A stretch of 64,000 nucleotides of DNA from Dreissena polymorpha (Eukaryota; Mollusca; Bivalvia; Myida; Dreissenidae): contig NC_068355.1 in assembly GCF_020536995.1 (NCBI RefSeq), forward strand, positions 120,054,430 through 120,118,429. Reading direction: 5' to 3'. The notes beneath the pieces are model-generated. The model was not told the DNA's origin and ran no database searches. It worked only from the letters and a program-made list of their open reading frames with translations. Below, piece by piece: positions 58,381-64,000 of this stretch. The translations under genes and the position numbers were made by a program. Every line of letters begins with the position of its first letter. Positions within the stretch are counted from its first letter, which is position 1.

Positions 58381-58542
58381 GTCATTGCTTGTAGATTATG
58401 ATGTTTTTCCTGTACAGGCGTATTAAATAAAACTTCAATTGTAACGAAACCTTTAATATTCAGTATCTTTTTACTTCCTTGTAAACTTTAACATTTATTA
58501 AAATGTACACTATGTTAAAAATATTTGTTTAAAATGATTTTT

Positions 58543-59070
58543 AACCAGGTTTTTAACCAGGTTTTCCGAAGAAAAAAACTGGTTATTAGATTGGCGAATG
58601 CGGGCGGGCTGGCTGGCGGGCGGGCGGAACAAGCTTGTCCGGGCCATAACTATGTCGTTCATTGTCAGATTTTAAAATCATTTGGCACATTTGTTCACCA
58701 TCATTGGACGGTGTGTCGCGTGAAACAATTACGTCGATATCTCCAAGGTCAAGGTCACACTTTGAGTTCAAAGGTCAAAAATGGCCATAAATTAGCTTGT
58801 CTGAGCCATAACTATGTCGTTCATTGTGAGATTTTAAAATCATTTGGCACATTTGTTCACCATCATGGGACGGTGCGTCGCATGAAAGAATCACGTCAAT
58901 ATCTCCAATGTCAAGGTTGCCACGACTAAAAATAGATTAATTTTCAAACAAACTTACAAAGAGGGTTAATTTTGTTTGTTCATTTCAAAAGTTCAGTTTT
59001 AGTTGTCTCCCTTTATCAGATTTTTTTTCACAATGAAAACCTGGTTTTGTGACAATTTTGTCCCTTGTTT
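58543..59070 (+). mobile_element. Family C element, copy 2
   Basis: Colinear with the copy at 16905 from the ACCAGGTTTTCCGAAG head (here doubled, 58543 and 58555) through two core units to the GTCCCTTGTTT end. Confidence 0.85.
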
Positions 59071-59172
59071 AAAATTAATTTTACATCAGAGATTCCAAAT
59101 CTGACCTGTCTACGAGCCCCATATTTATTTCCAGTGCTAGGCTTTCTCTTCCCATTTGATCCTTTTTGAGTA
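59066..59172. repeat. Dispersed ~100-bp repeat, copy 2
   Basis: Matches 25345-25445 over AGAGATTCCAAAT, GAGCCCCATATTTA and CTTCCCATTTGATC. Confidence 0.6.
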
Positions 59173-60053
59173 GTGTTTAAGGAGCCATTCAACTTTGCTT
59201 TAGCATAGTTATTGGAAGCCAGCACAAGGTAATTCTTCAAGGCATCATCTTATGATCTATGAATGATTTCAAGAAGTCTAATGGCTCTTGAATGTTCATT
59301 TCAATGTTAAACTTTGCGCAACCTGTAAATGGGGCAGCTAATGGCTGAGACGCCTCCTGTGTCAAAAAAATTCTAAAAGGCTAATTCATTTTAATCTGAC
59401 ACAAAGTAAATCATTCAAAGGAGGAGAAGCCACTCTGCCTTCTTGGAATAAATGTGCAAAGTTAATTTTCCCTTGGCAAAGAAATCACCCATGTTGCCCT
59501 TATGTCGGAGCCCTGATTCCGCATCAAAAAGAGGTTAATGTTAAATGTTTATCTGCATTTTGAATTTAAAAAATCAATATATTACAAACTTAATCATTAC
59601 CAAATAATTTAAATATTTAAATTTAAATGCATGCCAAATATTTATATTCCAATAAAGTGTCACTGTGTGTTTGTGCCTAATCAAGCATGAAGCAAATGCT
59701 GTGACATCAGAAATAGACTTTCACAGTATGCCATTCTCATAGTAAACAAAAGGCTTTTTAGTGATCTGATAAATAACAATGCCCTGGGGGCATTTGTTTG
59801 TATGCAATCAGGGCTTAATTTACTTGTTTAGCCTTATAGAGGCCCCTTCCCAGAAGAGAATTTCTTTAAAATGATGCCATTTTCACCAAATATCAAGCTT
59901 ACTTTGGGAAATTTCTTCCCCTATTTCAGTTTGTCTATTATTTGTTCCCAAAAATGGAAAGCCAAATCAAGAAAAAAAGCCCTGGCAATCTTATTAATAA
60001 ATAAGCTCAAGTAATGTACATGTACCATATCAGAATTTTAGTAAAACAGATTA
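59173..60053. other. Intergenic or 5' intron DNA without a recognised feature
   Basis: No coding or repeat pattern beyond AT-rich words. Confidence 0.45.
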
Positions 60054-60366
60054 TTATGGCCCCAGATGGAATGATCAGGGGTATATTGTTTTTGGCCTGT
60101 CTGTCATTGTATGTGTGTGTTTGTCCCAAAACTTTAACCTTGGTCATAAAATGAAAACTCGGGGGTCTATGTTCTTTGAACTTCACATGTGCATCATGCA
60201 TGCATCTCATTTAGATCTACAATCAAACATGGTTTGAGGTCTCTAGGTCAAAGGTCAAGGTCACTGTGACCTTTACATTAAAAAATATACAATTTTCTCT
60301 TAAATAGCTTCTGTTCGGCTTCAAAGCGCAGTAAGGGGCATTGTTTTTCACAAACACAGCTCTTGT
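60054..60366 (+). mobile_element. Short family D element without expanded core
   Basis: Head TATGGCCCCAGATGGAATGA, one core unit (CTCTAGGTCAAAGGTCAAGG) and tail TAAGGGGCATTGTTTTTCAC...CAGCTCTTGTC. It lies about 200 bp before the first DGCR8 coding exon. Confidence 0.8.
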
Positions 60367-60564
60367 CTCAGTCTACAATTAAGGTGTCCATGAAATGTGT
60401 CGCCATCTCTGTGAATATATCATCATTTACAGCAATGGTAATTAGCAGCAAAACCCGTGAAATCAGCATTTTTTCCATATCTTTTAATGGCTTAACTATT
60501 TTGATAAAAAACACACAAGATAACATACATTTATTTATAAAAATTAATGTGAAATATTTTTCAG

Positions 60565-63560
60565 GAACGTCTTACTTGATGTTACTTGGAATGCTATGAG
60601 ACATTTTTGGGCATTTGTTTTTATACAATGGATGATAACGAAGAGCATTTATTTGACTTAAATGGGCTTGGTTTTACAAGTACCATAGACATTTTGTTTG
60701 GATCAGGAGGTTCAGCTGAAGAAGAAAGTGACAATAAAGCAAATATTGATGAACATAATGAATCAAACTGCAATAAAGATCTGGAACAGCAGTATATCAA
60801 TGATGTTGGATTTCACCCATCAGACATGGATAGACAGAAAACAGAGCTAGACTTGATGCCAGATATTGACATGGATGAAGCTTTTATGATAAACATTGAG
60901 GATAGAAATAATGGAGTAAAAGCTCCTGATTCTGTAGTATTTGGAATGTCAACTCATGAAGCAAACAGATCAGTGTGTTCCAATGCAATAAACGCTGTTG
61001 ATGTGAATGCAGCAGATAGAAATAATTTACAACAAGAAACTAATGATCAATTAAACATTGAGCCACACACTCTTATTGTGAACAAAGCAGAAACCAGTAC
61101 AAATGAAGTTCAGCTGAACAAAAAACTTGTGAACACAGAATCTGAGCAAAAAGCTGTATCACATGAGCACAAGCAAATGGAAGTGACTGAAACAGTAAGC
61201 ACAAATAAGCATGCAGGTGGAAGTAAATCAAGCAGTCATAGAAGAAAGGATGAGTCATCACAGTCAAGAAAGTCAAAAGAGCATAATTCTCATAAAAGTT
61301 CCAGTAAAACAAAGTCATCCAGTAAGAAAGAATCCAGTGAAAAAGAAAAGCATGGTATGTCTACAAAAGAAGAAGATGGGGTTGTGAAAGCTGACAGAAA
61401 GCGTCATAAAGGCAGCAAATCTGATCATAGTCATAAAGACAGCAAATCTGATCATAATCAGTCTAGTTCCAGTTCAAAGCAAAGTCATTCCAAACCACAA
61501 ACTGTCAAACAAGACAGTGGACAAAAACCAACAATGAATCCTATTCAAACTCTCAGTAAGGAAACAGCTCATGTGAGTGTTGAAAAAACGGTTCCATCCT
61601 CAATGCAAAGTAATGTAAATAGTGCACATGAAACTGTAAAAAATAATGAAAAAGATACTTGTTTGAAAAGTGATAAACATGTTAAACATTTGAAAGATGA
61701 TGCTAAACTGAAAATGTCTGATGCAAAGCAAATTCCAGAAATAATTGACAGTAATAGAACAGCAATTGATGAAAATAAGCAGGAATTGGACATTGAAGAT
61801 GAACTTGCAAAAGTAGTAGAAGAAAGCATTGCAATAGAAATTGAAAAGGAGCTTACACATGTTAGTAGCATTATTGAAAACTCTGAAACAAGTGCCTCAA
61901 CAAAACCAGAAACCAAAAGTGAAGGCCAAAAAACATTAAAGGGTATCTTAAAAAAGCAAGACAGTGACAGTAGCGTTTATACAGGTGAGTTGTTGATGCC
62001 TAACACATCCAGTCAAAAACAAGATTCAAGCAAACGACTTAGCATCAGTGAGTATAAAAATAGAAAACGAAAGGAAAGAGTAACAGATGAAATGGGTAGT
62101 CCACCTCTAAAATGTGCAAAAACAGAATATGTGGACACCAAAGAAAATTCGATGGGAACCACCAATGAGGTTTCTGAACAAGGTATAACTGAGAATATAA
62201 ATCAGTCAGAAAAAGCAGACAGTAATTTACAAGACAATGCAGATTTACCATCAGAAAGTAAATACAAACTTAAACATCAAGATAATGAGATGAATGCTGA
62301 AAATTATAAAGAAAAAGTTTCTTATGAACCAAATGACGATAATGACAGGAGCAGGGATAATTCTGAGACGAAAAGTTTTTCAGAGACTGAAGAGGTTAAA
62401 GTAAAAGAAGAGACTAGTGACACTGGTGATCAAGAATTCATCTATGATGACATAAGTGAAGTAGAGGTGGGTGAAGATGTTGATGCTAGTGACTCAGACA
62501 TTATGGACGACAGTGAAATTTATGCAATGATAGAAGATGGGGTAGAAGGAAAGGAGAGGCCAAGTAGGAATAAAATATCGTCAGAGAAAGAAAGACAGAA
62601 CTTGAAGGAAGGGGAGTGCATCACATCAGTGAAATATGTGCTGGAAGGTTAGTTCGTCTTAGTATGTTTATAGTGGCAAATTTTGGGATGAAATTAAAGA
62701 GTATAGTTGTGACTGTGTATTGCCTATTATATGCTTTAGCTTTTTATTTAATTAGAATGAAAGGAAGAGCCTTAGTTAAAAAAATAAGTGGTGAACATAG
62801 GCTCAGATATAAAGCATAAACATAAAAAAAATTGACTCTTGACCTCATTTTGAAAGCTTTTTCTTACTGGACTATTTGTTAACTCAATCATGAATTTTCA
62901 AGTTTCAGTAGTAAATGCGATGAAATAATTAATTGACTAGATAATTTGCGTGCCACTTGTACAGATATTCCACTTCAAATTCATCTTAATTGTCATAATA
63001 GCAGGTGACAGACAGAAAGTTCAATGTTGTCCAGTGCTAGGCCTAAATGGAAGGGCACCCCGCCCTGCCCTTCTTAAGCCCTACTGCGACCCTGCCCTTT
63101 TATTTATATTTTTTACAGATAATTTATAAATTTCTAATTACATTGTAATAAATTTATTCCTCATTTTTACACATTTTATTTGCATGGTTAAATAATAATG
63201 GGAAAAATATATATTATAACAATAATTAATAACATTAAATTAATATGCAACAGGATGCATTCCGGATATGCTCGTGGGCTCGAAAGTGCCCTTTTGACAA
63301 ATAAGCCCCCCCCTTCTGCCCTTTTCAAATCCTAGCTGGAGTACTGATTTTAGAACAGCTCTTGTTTTTAATGAAGATGTAACAATAAAATTGTACATGT
63401 ACTATCTTTTTACCTAGAGAAGAATCAGGATCCTTTTGACGTGCTGCCTCAAGGCTGGATCAAGGTGAACCACAATTGTGGGATGCCCATCTACCTACAC
63501 AGACCCACTCGTACGGTGACCCTTACACGACCATATTTCCTTGGAGAATCCAGTTTAAGG
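60565..63560 (+). CDS. DGCR8: DGCR8/Pasha, Microprocessor subunit: N-terminal exon and WW exon (3' end outside window)
   Basis: Nuclear RNA-binding partner of Drosha that recognises primary microRNA hairpins. Exon 60565-62647 (acceptor TTTTTCAG) holds the start ATG at 60628; an in-frame TGA at 60577-60579 supports this start. Exon 63418-63560 follows in phase and encodes EKNQDPFDVLPQGW and GMPIYLHRPTRTVTLTRPYF, the DGCR8 WW/heme-region signature (human: LPDGW...VPVYLHRESR...SRPYFLG). The ~675 residues before the WW domain are polar and probably disordered: an acidic start (HLFDLNGLGF), a Ser/Lys/His-rich stretch at about residues 195-300, a basic nuclear-localisation-like KNRKRKER near residue 476, and an acidic segment (YDDISEVEVGEDVD) before the domain. 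This N-terminal region is longer than I recall for vertebrate DGCR8. The double-stranded-RNA-binding domains must lie to the right. Intron 62648-63417 carries a MITE. Confidence 0.92.
63032..63338. mobile_element. hAT-like MITE in the DGCR8 intron
   Basis: Imperfect ends CAGTGCTAGG..AAGGGC and GCCCTTTTCAAATCCTAGCTG bound ~307 bp rich in CTGCCCTT words. The target duplication is unclear. Confidence 0.55.
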
Positions 63561-64000
63561 GTAATTCACAATCGGAAACAGAACCTGATTTACATGTATG
63601 CAGGATTATTCATATGGCAATCGCTGTGGATTATTAATTTATTATATTTTATTGAACTTTTGTCATCCTATGCATTGAAGGCTCCTTTATATCATCCCTG
63701 ACCCATGCTAGCTACTCTGTTTTCCTTTTTCTTTGAATAGTTTGCCTTAATCCTTTCTTAATTATGTTCACACAAAAATACAACCTTCAAATAAACTTTT
63801 GTGTTGTATATTACATTTACAAAGATCATGTACGTATGTATGTTTAACAATACCTAAATATATGCTTTTATTTTATGCTTAACAATGGTTAATAAAGAAA
63901 TATCAGTGAATTAAAACTGATATTTCACTGTTTCAAACAGTGAAAAAAAGAGAAAATTTTCAATTTTTTTTATTGTTTTTCTGGAACTGTTTTTAGATAT
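63561..64000 (+). other. DGCR8 intron, start
   Basis: AT-rich intron sequence after donor GTAATT. It contains a perfect 23-bp palindrome TTTCACTGTTTCAAACAGTG... near 63923-63945 and nothing else notable. Confidence 0.7.

Noticed and set aside
58525-58929. 134-codon frame at the family C element
   Set aside because: Made by the microsatellite and core units; interrupted in the 16905 copy.
60586-60627. Upstream TTG start for DGCR8
   Set aside because: Non-ATG, in poor context; ATG at 60628 is the first ATG in frame after a stop at 60577.

Overview
The window looks like nuclear DNA from a bivalve mollusc. It carries intron-rich animal genes, all on the + strand, in AT-rich DNA packed with short inverted-repeat elements and with 'pearl'-type elements that have tandem-repeat cores. 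A heterodont such as Dreissena is possible, but I cannot prove the species.

Three host genes are recognisable. (1) 255-15952 holds the last eleven exons of MED13, the Mediator kinase-module subunit; its 5' part lies left of the window. (2) 27611-31181 is a four-exon glycoside hydrolase family 31 gene of the MYORG type. It is intact except for one in-frame TGA inside the catalytic barrel. (3) 60565-63560 is the start of DGCR8/Pasha, the Microprocessor partner of Drosha: one long exon and the WW-domain exon. It runs off the right edge. A CACGTG-bearing, first-exon-like stretch near 52.45 kb may be its promoter, and a lone exon-like ORF lies at 49741-49872. The three genes share no pathway. MED13 and DGCR8 are general nuclear regulators (transcription and microRNA processing) and MYORG is a secretory-pathway glycosidase.

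The rest is mostly repeats. MED13 introns carry a palindromic 2.3 kb element with a hAT-like element nested in it (1010-3301), further hAT-like elements (4573-5942, 13826-14754), three copies of a 250-bp MITE placed close to exons, and a stack of HINE/pearl-like elements (11.6-15.2 kb). The MED13 3' UTR is itself a degenerate repeat. Between MED13 and MYORG lie two large tandem-core elements (18.5-21.3 kb, 22.7-23.8 kb), two copies of a TA-flanked MITE and a tRNA-derived SINE. Downstream of MYORG come a GC-rich tandem array with a 1551-bp duplication (32.2-36.1 kb), a broken LINE on the - strand (37.4-47.4 kb) split by a 4.7-kb block of tandem-core elements and hairpins, and a 205-bp satellite (47.9-49.7 kb). 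From 53 to 63 kb there is a run of small CAG...CTG-ended elements with 5- or 6-bp target duplications.

The most notable pattern is that at least four repeat families (A-D) share one layout: T-rich entry, short inverted subterminal sequence, GTCC/GTCT microsatellite, tandem core, and a CTCTTGTTT-like end. Their cores also carry the words AGGTCAAAGGTCA and TCAAGGTCA, which match DR1 and ERR/NR5A nuclear-receptor sites. I saw no LTR retroelement, Polinton, CRISPR array, rRNA or free-standing tRNA gene.
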